This document shows positions 51,920 to 61,103 of a stretch of DNA of 64,000 nt, piece after piece (the stretch's first letter is position 1; every line of letters begins with the position of its first letter). The translations under genes were made by a program, and so were the position numbers. The DNA is taken from the NCBI GenBank assembly GCA_903864275.1, contig CAIPFE010000008.1, forward strand, positions 124,001 to 188,000, read 5' to 3'. Source of the DNA: an uncultured Mucilaginibacter sp. Lineage in GTDB: Bacteria; Bacteroidota; Bacteroidia; Sphingobacteriales; Sphingobacteriaceae. The notes beneath the pieces were generated by a model, which had not been told where the DNA came from, did not search any database, and saw nothing but the letters and a program-made list of their open reading frames with translations.

Positions 51920-53263
51920 ATGCCGCTTGAAAAATTGCCTTTTGGAAAACAGCTTGCTTACGCCTGTGGGATGATAGGCTGGAGCATCATGACCAACATT
52001 ATTATTGTGATGCTGCCGTACTTTTATTTGCCGCCGTCAAGTTCGGGGTTGATTCCATTGGTTCCGCAATTGCTATTATTTGGTGTCTTAAATATCATGT
52101 CAGTAATTGCCGCTTCAGGGAGGTTGGTTGACGCTGTTTTTGACCCTTTTATTGCCTCATTGAGCGATAAAAGTAACCATCGCAAAGGCCGGCGCATCCC
52201 CTTTATGAAATGGGCCATTTTGCCAGCAGCGATTTTTTGTGGCCTCACTTTTTGTCCTCTTGTGCGAGCGGAAAGTATTCATAATGCCATTTGGTTAACG
52301 TTTACACTCATCTTCTTTTTTATGGGCGTTACTACCTATATTATACCCTATAACGCATTATTGCCCGAACTCGCAGATACCGCCGTTGAAAAGGTTAAGC
52401 TTTCTTCTTTCCAGCAGGTGGGTTTTGTTTTAGGGATAATTATTGCCGCTTTGGTAAACAACTACGCCGACCTGGTGCAGCACTTTTTTAATGTTACCAA
52501 CCGCGATACGGCAGTGCAATACACCATTTGGGGATTGTGTGTTTTCGCGGCTCTAATAATGCTGGTACCTGTATTGGCAATTGATGAGAAAAAGTATTCC
52601 AGCAGTAAACCCTCGGCGCTGCCCATCTTGCTTGCCATCCGCAAAACCTTTAGTCAGCGTAATTTTAAATATTACCTGATCTCGGATTTTTCATTCTACA
52701 TGGCCTTGAGTATAATTTCGAGCGGGCTCCTGTTTTTTGTTACCGTGCTGCTGCATTTGCCCGAATCAATGGGGGGCCTGCTTATGGGGATAATGGTGCT
52801 ATCATCCCTGGTTTTTTATCCACTGATTAATTATTTAGCGAAAAAGATAGGTAAAAAGCCAATCGTTTTATTTTCGTTCGCGTTGCTGAGTATCATATTT
52901 GTGGCCATTTATTTTTTAGGAAAATTCCCCTTTTCGCCTAAGGTGCAGGTTTACGCCTTGGTGCTTCTCGCGGCATTCCCCCTGGCATCGCTGGGCATTT
53001 TGCCCAATGCTATTTTAGCTGAGATCGCCCAGAAAGATGCCATCGATACCGGCGAAAACCGTGAAGGAATGTTTTTTGCTGTGAAGTACCTGTTTGTAAA
53101 GCTTGGCCAAACCTTGGGCATCGCCTTATTTGCCTTCCTGACGGTTTATGGCAAAGATCCGGGTGACGACCTCGGTTTACGGTTAAACGGCATTTGTGGG
53201 TTCGTGCTTTGCCTTATCGCGTTTGTTTTCTTTACCCGTTTCAGGGAGCAAGTGTCCCGTTAG
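51920..53263 (+). CDS. GPH-type MFS sugar:cation symporter
   Basis: A 447-residue, twelve-segment transporter of the glycoside-pentoside-hexuronide group. The MelB-like loop DPFIASLSDKSNHRKGRRIPFMKW after the second helix, and IIPYNALLPELADTAVEKVKLSSFQQ, are typical of that family. It probably takes up sugar released by the divergent GH172-like protein. The hairpin repeat 53263-53345 overlaps its stop codon. Confidence 0.9.
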   Translation: MPLEKLPFGKQLAYACGMIGWSIMTNIIIVMLPYFYLPPSSSGLIPLVPQLLLFGVLNIMSVIAASGRLVDAVFDPFIASLSDKSNHRKGRRIPFMKWAILPAAIFCGLTFCPLVRAESIHNAIWLTFTLIFFFMGVTTYIIPYNALLPELADTAVEKVKLSSFQQVGFVLGIIIAALVNNYADLVQHFFNVTNRDTAVQYTIWGLCVFAALIMLVPVLAIDEKKYSSSKPSALPILLAIRKTFSQRNFKYYLISDFSFYMALSIISSGLLFFVTVLLHLPESMGGLLMGIMVLSSLVFYPLINYLAKKIGKKPIVLFSFALLSIIFVAIYFLGKFPFSPKVQVYALVLLAAFPLASLGILPNAILAEIAQKDAIDTGENREGMFFAVKYLFVKLGQTLGIALFAFLTVYGKDPGDDLGLRLNGICGFVLCLIAFVFFTRFREQVSR

Positions 53264-53345
53264 GTGAGTGGTGAGAAGTGAGTAGTCAGTTTGGAGTAGT
53301 CAGTTTGGAATCATACCACTCACTATTCACCACTCACCACTCACC
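53263..53345. repeat. Convergent-gene hairpin repeat (GGTGAGTGGTGAG family)
   Basis: Words GGTGAGTGGTGAGAAGTGAGTAG (53263 on) face ACTCACTATTCACCACTCACC (up to 53345) as a nearly perfect fold-back, and AGTAGTCAGTTTGG is directly repeated inside (53281 and 53296). It lies exactly between two converging genes, overlapping both stop codons, and could terminate both. Confidence 0.75.
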
Positions 53346-54579
53346 TCAAGGTATTATTCGCCCTTGAGTAAACCAACTGCATCACATTAATGTTCCGCAT
53401 GGCGAATGCTGCTTCGCAATAACAAAGGTAATAGTTCCATTTGCGGACGAAGTTTTCATCAAAACCTAACGACCTTACTTTTGCGACGTTTGCATTAAAG
53501 GCGTCGTACCAAAGTTTTAACGTTTTGGCATAATCGGGGCCAAAATCTTTCAGGTCGACCATACTCAGGTCGCCGGTGCGGTTTACAGCGTTGTTGATAG
53601 CCGCCACCGAAGGCAGCAAAGAGCCGGGGAAAATATGCTTTTGTATCCAATCTACACCTTTTCTTAAACTTTCGTACCTTGAATCGGGCGAGGTGATCAC
53701 CTGTATGGCCAGTATGCCGTTTTTCTTTAACAGCTCATGGCATTTTTTAAAATACACATCCAAATAGCTAAACCCCACGGCTTCCAGCATTTCAACCGAT
53801 ACGATCTTGTCGAATATACCTTCCATCAGGCGGTAATCTTTCAGCAGGATATTTACTTTGTGGCTTAAGCCTTCAGCCTCTACACGTTCAACAGCCAGCT
53901 TACGCTGCTCTTCGGAAATGGTTAGCGAGGTTACCTGGCACCCATAAGTTTTAGCCATATAAATAGCGTTGCCTCCCCAGCCGCTACCGATCTCCAATAC
54001 ATGATCGCTTGATTTTAAATGCAGCTGCCGGCATAAACGCTCGTATTTTGCTAATTGTGCGTCCTGTAAGCTTAACCCATCCCGGTAGAAATAAGCGCTG
54101 GAATAGGTCATGGTAGGATCAAGAAAACTGGCGAAGAAATCATTATTGAGATCGTAATGTGCCGAAATATTTTTGCGCGAGCCGTTAACTGTATTAGCGC
54201 GCTTAAAGTGCGACAATCTATTATATAGCTTAAGCAGGTTGAGCGATAGCGTTTGAATATTGCTGCCCGAAACATTGGGAGCATTGTCGATATTAAGTAA
54301 CACCCATTTAATTACACTGGTGATATTTTCAGTATCCCATAAGCCGTCAACATAAGCCTCGCCAAAACCAATATCGCCAAACAGGATGATACGTTTGTAA
54401 AATTCATTATCGTTAATTACAATACTTGCCGCAATACTGCCTTCGCCGGTACCAAAAGCAATTTGTTCACCGCAGGGAAGGGTTAGATAGAGACGGCCTT
54501 TATCCATCCGGGACATGAATTTTAATACAATATCCTGGTAAAAACTGCTTCTTTTAGCGAGAGTAATCGTATTTGCCAT
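53341..54579 (-). CDS. Cyclopropane-fatty-acid-synthase-like methyltransferase (copy 1)
   Basis: A 412-residue SAM-dependent enzyme of the CFA synthase (Mycolic_acid_synthase) family. After a 130-residue N-terminal region, HYDLNNDFFASFLDPTMTYSSAYF, HVLEIGSGWGGNAIYMA (SAM motif I) and VSVEMLEAVGFSYLDVYFKKC are the family motifs. It adds a methylene or methyl group to unsaturated acyl chains of membrane phospholipids. Last gene of the minus-strand operon starting near 60307, 85 bases after DUF1365. A second copy is at 57998. Confidence 0.88.
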   Translation of the reverse strand: MANTITLAKRSSFYQDIVLKFMSRMDKGRLYLTLPCGEQIAFGTGEGSIAASIVINDNEFYKRIILFGDIGFGEAYVDGLWDTENITSVIKWVLLNIDNAPNVSGSNIQTLSLNLLKLYNRLSHFKRANTVNGSRKNISAHYDLNNDFFASFLDPTMTYSSAYFYRDGLSLQDAQLAKYERLCRQLHLKSSDHVLEIGSGWGGNAIYMAKTYGCQVTSLTISEEQRKLAVERVEAEGLSHKVNILLKDYRLMEGIFDKIVSVEMLEAVGFSYLDVYFKKCHELLKKNGILAIQVITSPDSRYESLRKGVDWIQKHIFPGSLLPSVAAINNAVNRTGDLSMVDLKDFGPDYAKTLKLWYDAFNANVAKVRSLGFDENFVRKWNYYLCYCEAAFAMRNINVMQLVYSRANNTLR

Positions 54580-54664
54580 AGTTCAAAAACGCTGATAATT
54601 GTGATACTTGAAATATGTACGTAAATGATCGTGATAAAAGTTTTGTTAAAGTACGAAATTTCAA

Positions 54665-55474
54665 TTAATTATATGGCCGGTAAACTTCTTTTTGTAAATC
54701 CAGGTCGGTATCTTTTTTATGATAAGGCAGTTTTTTGAGCCATAACTTCAAAGCCTGCCAGTGTATCAAGCCAATTATTTTTAAGGTTATCAGCGGGAAA
54801 CTGAAAAAATAAAGCAATAAGATCGAATCTTTTAGCGGCTTCCGCGTCCCGCTAAGGGTACTGATAAAAAAACGTTTGCCATCCTTATCATAATCATCAA
54901 TTTTTAACTGCAATTTTTCGCCGGGAATATGCAGGTCAAAATCAAAATTTGTATCCATATCAATAAATGGCGATACGTAAAAATATTTAGTTGTGTTTAG
55001 TTTGAACTGCTCATCTTGCATCGTATCAGCACCCAAAAAATAAGGCTTCATCTCCAAAAAAGTATTGCAAACTTCAACTATCGAGCAAACGGGTTGACCC
55101 TGTTCATCATAACAAAAATAAAACGAAACGGGGTTAAACTGGTAGCCCAGGGTACATAGATTAGTAAGCACCATAATGCGTCCATTGCCTATGGCTACAC
55201 CATTTGATCGTAAATAATCAGTGATATGCTGGCGTATGTTTTTCGAGGTATCCGGGCCTTCCTTTGGCAGCTGCAGGTGGTCTTTATCCCTGAAATTAAA
55301 AAAATTGAAGCGGTTATGGCTGATGAATTTCAAGCGTTTGGCAAGGCTGTCTATCTCATCCAAATCCAAATAAAACATAAACACGCTGTAATGGAACCGG
55401 TGGTCCGTCGGCGCAAGGCGATGGTGCATTACTTTGGCTTTGTAGAGGCATGAATTCGTTGGGGCATTTGCCAT
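54665..55474 (-). CDS. DUF1365 family protein
   Basis: A 269-residue soluble protein, DUF1365: the opening CLYKAKVMHHRLAPTDHRFHYSVFMFYLDLDEID, GRIMVLTNLCTLGYQFNPVSFYFCYDEQGQPVCSIVEVCNTF, and KYFYVSPFIDMDTNFDFDLHIPGEKLQLKIDDYDKDGKRFF. The family is found next to CFA-like methyltransferases and FAD oxidoreductases in many bacteria, where it is thought to take part in fatty-acid methylation or furan/cyclopropane fatty-acid formation. Biochemical role not established to my knowledge. Confidence 0.88.
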   Translation of the reverse strand: MANAPTNSCLYKAKVMHHRLAPTDHRFHYSVFMFYLDLDEIDSLAKRLKFISHNRFNFFNFRDKDHLQLPKEGPDTSKNIRQHITDYLRSNGVAIGNGRIMVLTNLCTLGYQFNPVSFYFCYDEQGQPVCSIVEVCNTFLEMKPYFLGADTMQDEQFKLNTTKYFYVSPFIDMDTNFDFDLHIPGEKLQLKIDDYDKDGKRFFISTLSGTRKPLKDSILLLYFFSFPLITLKIIGLIHWQALKLWLKKLPYHKKDTDLDLQKEVYRPYN

Positions 55475-55549
55475 ATGTGAATATACGAATTATCGGGTAT
55501 GCCGGATTAAATCAAGAACGATATAAAATATTCCATCTTTTTCGATAGG

Positions 55550-56812
55550 CTATGCCCATTGCGAAATGCCAAGGTTCTGTGAGCACAGCTCCACCGCGCT
55601 CGCAAAAGCGTCTTCATGAAACCCATATTTAAAATAGCTGCCGCAAAAATAAACCGGGCCCGTTTCGTTTAATTTAAACAATTCGGCCTGGGCGTTTATG
55701 GCAGGGACATCAAATAATGGATGTTCATAATCAATTTCTTTGATGATCTTTTTGGGATCAAGATTATTGTGCGGATTGATGGAAACAAAATAATCCTTTT
55801 TGTCCGATACCTGCTGCAGGCTGTTCATCCAGTAAATAGTACTGGGTGTTAGTTTTCCGTTCTCCATTTGTATCCTGTAGTTCCAGCTGCTCCAGGCCAG
55901 TTTGGTTTTTGGCATGATGCTTTTATCGGTATGTAAAACAGCTTTGTTGAACTGATATTTAAAATTTGAAAGCAGCCGTTGTTCATTGGCCGTTGGCGAA
56001 TCAAGCATTGCCAAAGCCTGGTCGCCATGGGTGGCGATGATCACCCTGTCGAATATTTCCTGCGAACCATCAGATGTATGAACGGCTACTTTTCCGCTTT
56101 CACGGATAACTTTTATGGCTTTCCTGTTTATGGTAATGCGGGCTTTAAACGGTTTGATCAATATTTCCCGGTACGACTGGCTGCCGTTTTCCAGTGTGTA
56201 CCATTGATGTTGAGTGTCCAATCCTAAAAAGCCGTGATTTAAAAAAAAGCGTATCAAAGTTACTGCCGGGAAATCCAGTATTTGTTCCATGGGTGTCGAC
56301 CATACGGCGGAACTCATTGGCACCAGGTATTTCCAGAGCATATCTTCGCCAAAGTCAAACTCTTTTACATATTTCCCGATGGAATAATTAGCATATTTCG
56401 GGTCGTCCAAAATCTTAACGCTTTCCTTATTAAAGCGGCCGATCTGGTTCAGCATCCTGATATAACGAAGATTAAAAATATTTTTACGCTGTGCAAAAAG
56501 ATGGTTTACACTCGATCCGCTGTATTCCAGCCCGCTCGGGATATGCTGCACGCTGAACGACATATTGGTTTTTTTAACCGGTGCTTGTATCTCATCAAAT
56601 AGCCTGCATAAATTGGGGTAGGTTTTAAAGTTAAAAACCATAAAACCGGTATCGATGTAAACAGGCTTGCCGTCTTCATCCACTGTTATGGTGTTAGTGT
56701 GGCCACCGATATAGTCGTTTTGCTCGTAAATTGTCAGGCCGGTATGCTTGTACAAAAAGTGTGCGCAGCCCATGCCTGCAATACCTGTCCCGATGATGGC
56801 GGTTTTGACCAT
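55550..56812 (-). CDS. NAD(P)/FAD-dependent oxidoreductase (amine-oxidase fold)
   Basis: A 420-residue flavoprotein of the amine-oxidase/phytoene-desaturase fold. GxGxxG FAD motif IGTGIAGMGCAHFL (7-20), then the YEQNDYIGGHTNTI segment, a central FSVQHIPSGLEYSG, and a C-terminal GPVYFCGSYFKYGFHEDAFASAVELCSQ that contacts FAD. Members beside DUF1365 and CFA-like genes probably oxidise modified acyl chains. In some Alphaproteobacteria a comparable cluster takes part in the singlet-oxygen response and furan fatty-acid synthesis (from memory). Confidence 0.88.
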   Translation of the reverse strand: MVKTAIIGTGIAGMGCAHFLYKHTGLTIYEQNDYIGGHTNTITVDEDGKPVYIDTGFMVFNFKTYPNLCRLFDEIQAPVKKTNMSFSVQHIPSGLEYSGSSVNHLFAQRKNIFNLRYIRMLNQIGRFNKESVKILDDPKYANYSIGKYVKEFDFGEDMLWKYLVPMSSAVWSTPMEQILDFPAVTLIRFFLNHGFLGLDTQHQWYTLENGSQSYREILIKPFKARITINRKAIKVIRESGKVAVHTSDGSQEIFDRVIIATHGDQALAMLDSPTANEQRLLSNFKYQFNKAVLHTDKSIMPKTKLAWSSWNYRIQMENGKLTPSTIYWMNSLQQVSDKKDYFVSINPHNNLDPKKIIKEIDYEHPLFDVPAINAQAELFKLNETGPVYFCGSYFKYGFHEDAFASAVELCSQNLGISQWA

Positions 56813-56813
56813 A

Positions 56814-58001
56814 TTATTGAGTGATCGTATTTAAAAATGTTTCCACTGCGTAAGTTGATAATTGCCCGCCCGGGCCATTCAGGTTATAGTCAAAGCCATG
56901 CGTGGCCCAGGGCAGCTTTAACCAGTAATGTTTAATACCGTTTTGTTGTAATTTTAAATTCAGGCGGCGGCTGTGTTCCGGCGAAACCAATACATCATTA
57001 CCACCATGAATAATAAGTGTCGGTACGGATTGCCGGCTCACAAATTCGAGCGGCGAAGAGGCGAAATATTTTTCAGGAACCTGTTTATAGGTTCCTCCCA
57101 CATAATCCCCCATCACCTTTCTCGAATTCATGATGAGCGGGTTTGAAGGTTTGGAGTAACCCCAAACCATATCGGCCGGACCGTAAAAATCAATTACGCC
57201 TTTTAAGCTGGCTTCATGCATAGTATAAGCTGCAAGCAGGGCGATCTGCGCACCGGCGGAGCGACCAAGCAGCACAAAATTTGTAGTATCAATGTGCAGT
57301 TCATTCGCGTGTTTTTTCAGGTAGGCAATAGCTGCACGGATATCCTCGACGGGAGCAGGGGTTTGATATTTTGGGGCCAGCCGGTAATTTATGGCAGCAA
57401 CGTTATAACCTTTTGTGGCAAGATAGCTATTCAGCTCGGGCAATTGTTTGTTATCACCGCCAGCCCATGAGCCGCCGTGAACAATTATAACGCATGGGTG
57501 TTTGTCGCTCGGAATTTCGGGCAGATCAATTGCAGGATGAAGGGATGACAGGTTAAATGCTTTTGCCTGGTAAAAGTCCATTGACATCGAAGTATCTGAA
57601 TACTTTACATAAGTTAACGTTTTGTAGGGAACCTCCGTCGTTCCTTTAAACAGGTTCCAAAAGCCAAATGGCGTATCCGATTTGAATAGTACAGGTTGAT
57701 TTGGGCCAGTAGTATCAGTAAGGGATTTGACCATATCCTGCGCAATACCCTTAGCTACCCCATATGCCCTGAATATTGACGAAAGAAAGATCAGCAGCGT
57801 TATTATGCCTATTATCGTCCCGGCATGCCGATATTTTCGCAACCATATACCCGATGTAATTAACAAGACCGTAGCGCCTGCAAATACCAATGGAAATTCA
57901 GTAACGCCAATGGCCAGCAGCCATAAATAATAGGCCGGCGCTCTTGAGAAGCTCAGCAAGGATACCAGGAAAAGTATTATAAGCATGCAGAAACGGATCA
58001 T
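56814..58001 (-). CDS. Membrane-anchored alpha/beta hydrolase (esterase/lipase type)
   Basis: A 395-residue protein with three to four N-terminal membrane segments (1-85), then an alpha/beta-hydrolase of the carboxylesterase (BD-FAE/lip2) type. Oxyanion region VIVHGGSWAGGD, nucleophile motif GRSAGAQ, catalytic Asp probably in HGGNDVLVSPEH and His in WATHGFDY. Overlaps the next methyltransferase by four bases (ATGA), so tightly co-translated. A secreted-face lipase with a lipid operon suggests acyl-chain release or turnover. Confidence 0.88.
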   Translation of the reverse strand: MIRFCMLIILFLVSLLSFSRAPAYYLWLLAIGVTEFPLVFAGATVLLITSGIWLRKYRHAGTIIGIITLLIFLSSIFRAYGVAKGIAQDMVKSLTDTTGPNQPVLFKSDTPFGFWNLFKGTTEVPYKTLTYVKYSDTSMSMDFYQAKAFNLSSLHPAIDLPEIPSDKHPCVIIVHGGSWAGGDNKQLPELNSYLATKGYNVAAINYRLAPKYQTPAPVEDIRAAIAYLKKHANELHIDTTNFVLLGRSAGAQIALLAAYTMHEASLKGVIDFYGPADMVWGYSKPSNPLIMNSRKVMGDYVGGTYKQVPEKYFASSPLEFVSRQSVPTLIIHGGNDVLVSPEHSRRLNLKLQQNGIKHYWLKLPWATHGFDYNLNGPGGQLSTYAVETFLNTITQ

Positions 58002-59032
58002 TTGTGTGTTTTATGAAATAAATAATGACTAACCATCCATTCATTGCCTTTGTTATAATTCCATAATTCGGCGCAGGCCATGTAAAATATACGCCAGTAA
58101 ACCCACCATTTGATAGCCTGGTCCTTACCGTAGGTTTCCTCAAAAAGGGGGACGATCTCCGCCTTGTGGCTGTCCATGTTTTTTAGCCAGGCTTCGGAAG
58201 TTTTGCCGTAATGCGTACCGTTTACATGCCAGTGTTTTTCAACTGCCAGGTCATCATTAAAATAAAACAACAGGTCATCGCCGGGCATAATGCCGCCCGT
58301 AAAAAAGTACTTGCTCATCCAGTCGGTTTCGTCTTTTACTTCAAAAAGGTAGGTGTATTCCTTATGGGTAAAAATATGGATAAATAGTTTGCCATCCGGT
58401 TTTAAGCAGGAGGCCACTTTTTTCATCAATAGCTGGTAATTGCGCATGTGTTCAAACATTTCTACCGATACCACGCGGTCAAATTGTTCATCAATGCTAA
58501 ATGTATTCATATCGGCAGTGATCACCGTTAAATTTGTGATGCCCCGTTCTTTAACCTGTCCGTCGATATATAGTTTTTGGGTACGGGAGTTGGATACAAC
58601 CTTGAATGTGCTTTTAGGATATTTCGCCGCCATATAGAGTGACAGCGAGCCCCAGCCGCAGCCTAATTCCAAAACCTGCTGTCCATTTTCGAGTTCAGCT
58701 CGCTGGCAGGTAAGTTCCAGTATGTCATCTTCGGATATATCAATATCAGTAACCCCGGGTTTCCAGTAACCGCTTGAATATTTCAGGTTTTTACCGAGGC
58801 AATACTGATAAAATTGCGTTGGCACTTCATAATGCTGCTGGTTGGCATCGGCTGTATTTACCGCGATGGGCGATGCTTTTAGCTGATCAATTAAAGCTAT
58901 TAAATGTGCTTGCTGTTCTTCCACATCGCCTTTGTTCTCCTCATCCAGGCGTTTTTTTAACAGTTTACGGATGCCTTGCCGCAGCAAAAAATCAGGGACT
59001 TTGTTTTGTTCAATCAGTTTATTGTACCACAT
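57998..59032 (-). CDS. Cyclopropane-fatty-acid-synthase-like methyltransferase (copy 2)
   Basis: A 344-residue SAM-dependent CFA-type methyltransferase. HYEVPTQFYQYCLGKNLKYSSGYW, QQVLELGCGWGSLSLYMAAKYP (SAM motif I) and VVSVEMFEHMRNYQLLMKKVA. It is shorter at the N-terminus than copy 1 and only distantly similar to it, so two different methylation steps are likely. The start overlaps the following hydrolase gene by four bases at its 3' end. Confidence 0.88.
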   Translation of the reverse strand: MWYNKLIEQNKVPDFLLRQGIRKLLKKRLDEENKGDVEEQQAHLIALIDQLKASPIAVNTADANQQHYEVPTQFYQYCLGKNLKYSSGYWKPGVTDIDISEDDILELTCQRAELENGQQVLELGCGWGSLSLYMAAKYPKSTFKVVSNSRTQKLYIDGQVKERGITNLTVITADMNTFSIDEQFDRVVSVEMFEHMRNYQLLMKKVASCLKPDGKLFIHIFTHKEYTYLFEVKDETDWMSKYFFTGGIMPGDDLLFYFNDDLAVEKHWHVNGTHYGKTSEAWLKNMDSHKAEIVPLFEETYGKDQAIKWWVYWRIFYMACAELWNYNKGNEWMVSHYLFHKTHK

Positions 59033-59153
59033 GCAGGCAGGGTTGGGTTGTTAGTTTTGTTTTAGAAGCTTACGTTTTTTTGATAAGATCGGATTGAAAA
59101 TGATAGAAATCCAGACTAAAACGAAATAGTGACGGTTTCATACGGCTCTTTTC

Positions 59154-59184
59154 AATAGCGACGGGTTTGAAACCCATCGCTATT
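59154..59184. repeat. Hairpin with AATAGCGA word
   Basis: AATAGCGACGGGTTT (59154-59168) and AAACCCATCGCTATT (59170-59184) form a near-perfect stem with a single-base loop and one mismatch, just downstream of the DUF1295 stop on the minus strand. Probably a terminator or dispersed repeat. Confidence 0.75.
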
Positions 59185-59979
59185 TTATCCCTTTTTAAAC
59201 CACGGCACAAACGCGCTCGTTTTTTGCTGATATTTTTTAAATGCCTCGCCTCTTGAACGCAATGATTGCTCTTCCGTTGCCGGTATTCCTGTAACTTTTA
59301 ACAAAAGATATAAAATGATAGCCGGGCTTATAATAGCAAGATACCCATAAGGCGAGGCCAGTGCAAATACAAAATAGGATACCCACATCAGCCACTCGAA
59401 AAAATAATTGGGATGCCTTGAGTAGCCCCAAAGGCCGCTATCACAAACCTTGCCTTTATTTTCAGGATCTCTTTTAAACGCTGACAACTGCGCATCGGCA
59501 ATGGCCTCACCCAAAACACTGATCAGCCATAAACCTGCGCCTGCATATTCAAATGGCGAAAGCCTGGTTTCCGTATTAAGTGTGATGACAAAAAAAGGAA
59601 CCGCCAAAAGCAAATTTGATATAGCCTGAAACTGGAAGAAAAAGAAAAACTTCCTTTCGGGATTTGGCGCCCATTCTTTGCGCAATTGCTGGTAGCGGCC
59701 TTCTTCCACATGCAAATGCTTTATAATACGTATAGCGAGGTGGGTACCCAACCGTACCCCTGCTATGATCACCATGCCGCAGATCAGCAGTTTGCGGGTT
59801 TCGAAACCGGGGGCAAGCAGCAATAAAATGATAGCTATCACCGGGAAATTGTACGACCAGAAAATATCAACCACGCCAGCATTTTTAATTTTATGGGCCC
59901 AAAGCCATACCAGCAGCATGATGCCGCAGCAGGCTATCAAACTGTAAAGCACCAACGAAAAAATTGAACTGTTATCCAT
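59185..59979 (-). CDS. DUF1295 family membrane protein
   Basis: A 264-residue, roughly six-segment membrane protein with the DUF1295/steroid-reductase-like pattern: NAGVVDIFWSYNFPVIAI, GTHLAIRIIKHLHVEEGRYQQLRKEWAPNPERKFFFFFQFQAI, DAQLSAFKRDPENKGKVCDSGLWGYSRHPNYFFEWLMWVSYF. The GLWGYSRHPNYF motif is the family hallmark and binds NADPH or SAM. Start at ATG 59979. Overlaps the DUF1475-like gene. Lipid double-bond reduction or methylation is likely from context. Confidence 0.88.
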   Translation of the reverse strand: MDNSSIFSLVLYSLIACCGIMLLVWLWAHKIKNAGVVDIFWSYNFPVIAIILLLLAPGFETRKLLICGMVIIAGVRLGTHLAIRIIKHLHVEEGRYQQLRKEWAPNPERKFFFFFQFQAISNLLLAVPFFVITLNTETRLSPFEYAGAGLWLISVLGEAIADAQLSAFKRDPENKGKVCDSGLWGYSRHPNYFFEWLMWVSYFVFALASPYGYLAIISPAIILYLLLKVTGIPATEEQSLRSRGEAFKKYQQKTSAFVPWFKKG

Positions 59980-60307
59980 TTTGTTTACTAAAAAATTCAT
60001 TTAAACCCTCTCCCGGCTTAAGGCTGAAAAGCTGTATCAGCACATAGGCGCAGGTTGCAATACTTCCTAAAGCTACCAATAATAACAGCCAGGTAATTCT
60101 TAAGGCAATACTTTTTTCTTTATAGCATACCCATAGAAAAATCGCCGTAACGTTTGCATAAAAATCCCAAAGTGTTGCACGCATCCAGGGTATCGAACCC
60201 AAAAAATGCCACTCCTTAAACAGGTTGCTGTTAATGCTGGTGCTGATCACCATATAACACATCCATACAAGCAGGGCACTGAAAAATACTTTTAATGCAG
60301 TGATCAT
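59972..60307 (-). CDS. DUF1475-like small membrane protein
   Basis: A 111-residue protein with three hydrophobic segments (VFFSALLVWMCYMVI, WDFYANVTAIFLWVCYK, ITWLLLLVALGSIATCAYVLIQLF). The sequence fits my recollection of DUF1475, a small protein often found next to DUF1295 and CFA-like genes. First gene of the lipid-modification operon. Its 3' end overlaps DUF1295 by eight bases. Confidence 0.7.
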   Translation of the reverse strand: MITALKVFFSALLVWMCYMVISTSINSNLFKEWHFLGSIPWMRATLWDFYANVTAIFLWVCYKEKSIALRITWLLLLVALGSIATCAYVLIQLFSLKPGEGLNEFFSKQNG

Positions 60308-60442
60308 GGTGTTTTAAGTTGGAAATTCGATTATTCGCTTCTATATAACTTTAGTTTTCGTTTGCCGAAACGTCGGTTGCAGCTTCTTTCCGGGCTGCTT
60401 ACTGACCTTCTGACTATTCATTGACCTAATCGACTATTCGAC

Positions 60443-60985
60443 TCAATCAACCGATTTCTTTATAAATTCCAAAGCATCATCGGCGTGCGCTTTTCCCTGC
60501 AGCATTGCTGTGTGCGTGTAAACTATTTTTCCTTTCAGGTTAACAACAAAAGTTTCCCTGCCGGGCATAAACATGCTTGTTTTTACACCGAACATTGTAT
60601 AGACTTTATTATCCGGGTCGCTTAGCAGTATGAAAGGCAATTTATAATGCTGCTGAAAGGTTTTATGACTGGCAACCGTGCCCGCGTTAATGCCAACTAC
60701 AATAGCGCCTGCCTTTGTAAACTCATTAAAACTATCGCGAAAAGCACATGCCTCCTTGGTGCAAACCATGCTCTCATCTTTTGGGTAAAAATAAATCACC
60801 ATTACCTTTTTACCTATATAATCAGCTACCTTAAATGTTTTTCCATCCTGGTCCACCAGGGAAAAACGAGGCACAGGATCGCCTGCGGCCATGTTCTTTC
60901 GTAGTGGCTGCGCATTTCCGCAAGCCGTCAATAACATAAAAACTACAGAAGTAAATAGCGGCATTTTCCCGAAAATTTGTCTCAT
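60443..60985 (-). CDS. BCP-type peroxiredoxin lipoprotein
   Basis: A 180-residue peroxiredoxin (AhpC/TSA family) with lipoprotein signal (Cys22 in LLTAC). Peroxidatic Cys75 and resolving Cys80 in YPKDESMVCTKEACAFRD show the atypical BCP (PrxQ) arrangement with five residues between. The rest (GINAGTVASHKTFQQHYKLPFILLSDPD) is typical. Removes peroxides at the periplasmic face of a membrane, possibly protecting the lipids modified by the operon next to it. The gene is divergent from the Kelch gene. Confidence 0.9.
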   Translation of the reverse strand: MRQIFGKMPLFTSVVFMLLTACGNAQPLRKNMAAGDPVPRFSLVDQDGKTFKVADYIGKKVMVIYFYPKDESMVCTKEACAFRDSFNEFTKAGAIVVGINAGTVASHKTFQQHYKLPFILLSDPDNKVYTMFGVKTSMFMPGRETFVVNLKGKIVYTHTAMLQGKAHADDALEFIKKSVD

Positions 60986-61103
60986 TATATTTACTTACGT
61001 AAAATTTTGCTTCAGCGATTTTTTAAAGTTACTTATTTATAAATCCCTGCTATTTATTCGGTTTGAAAATATTTATCCTACTTTTAAACAAAAGATCAAC
61101 ACC

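Noticed and set aside
60891..61103. N-terminal extension of the Kelch protein
   Set aside because: Overlaps the divergent peroxiredoxin gene and promoter; the signal peptide starts at ATG 61104.
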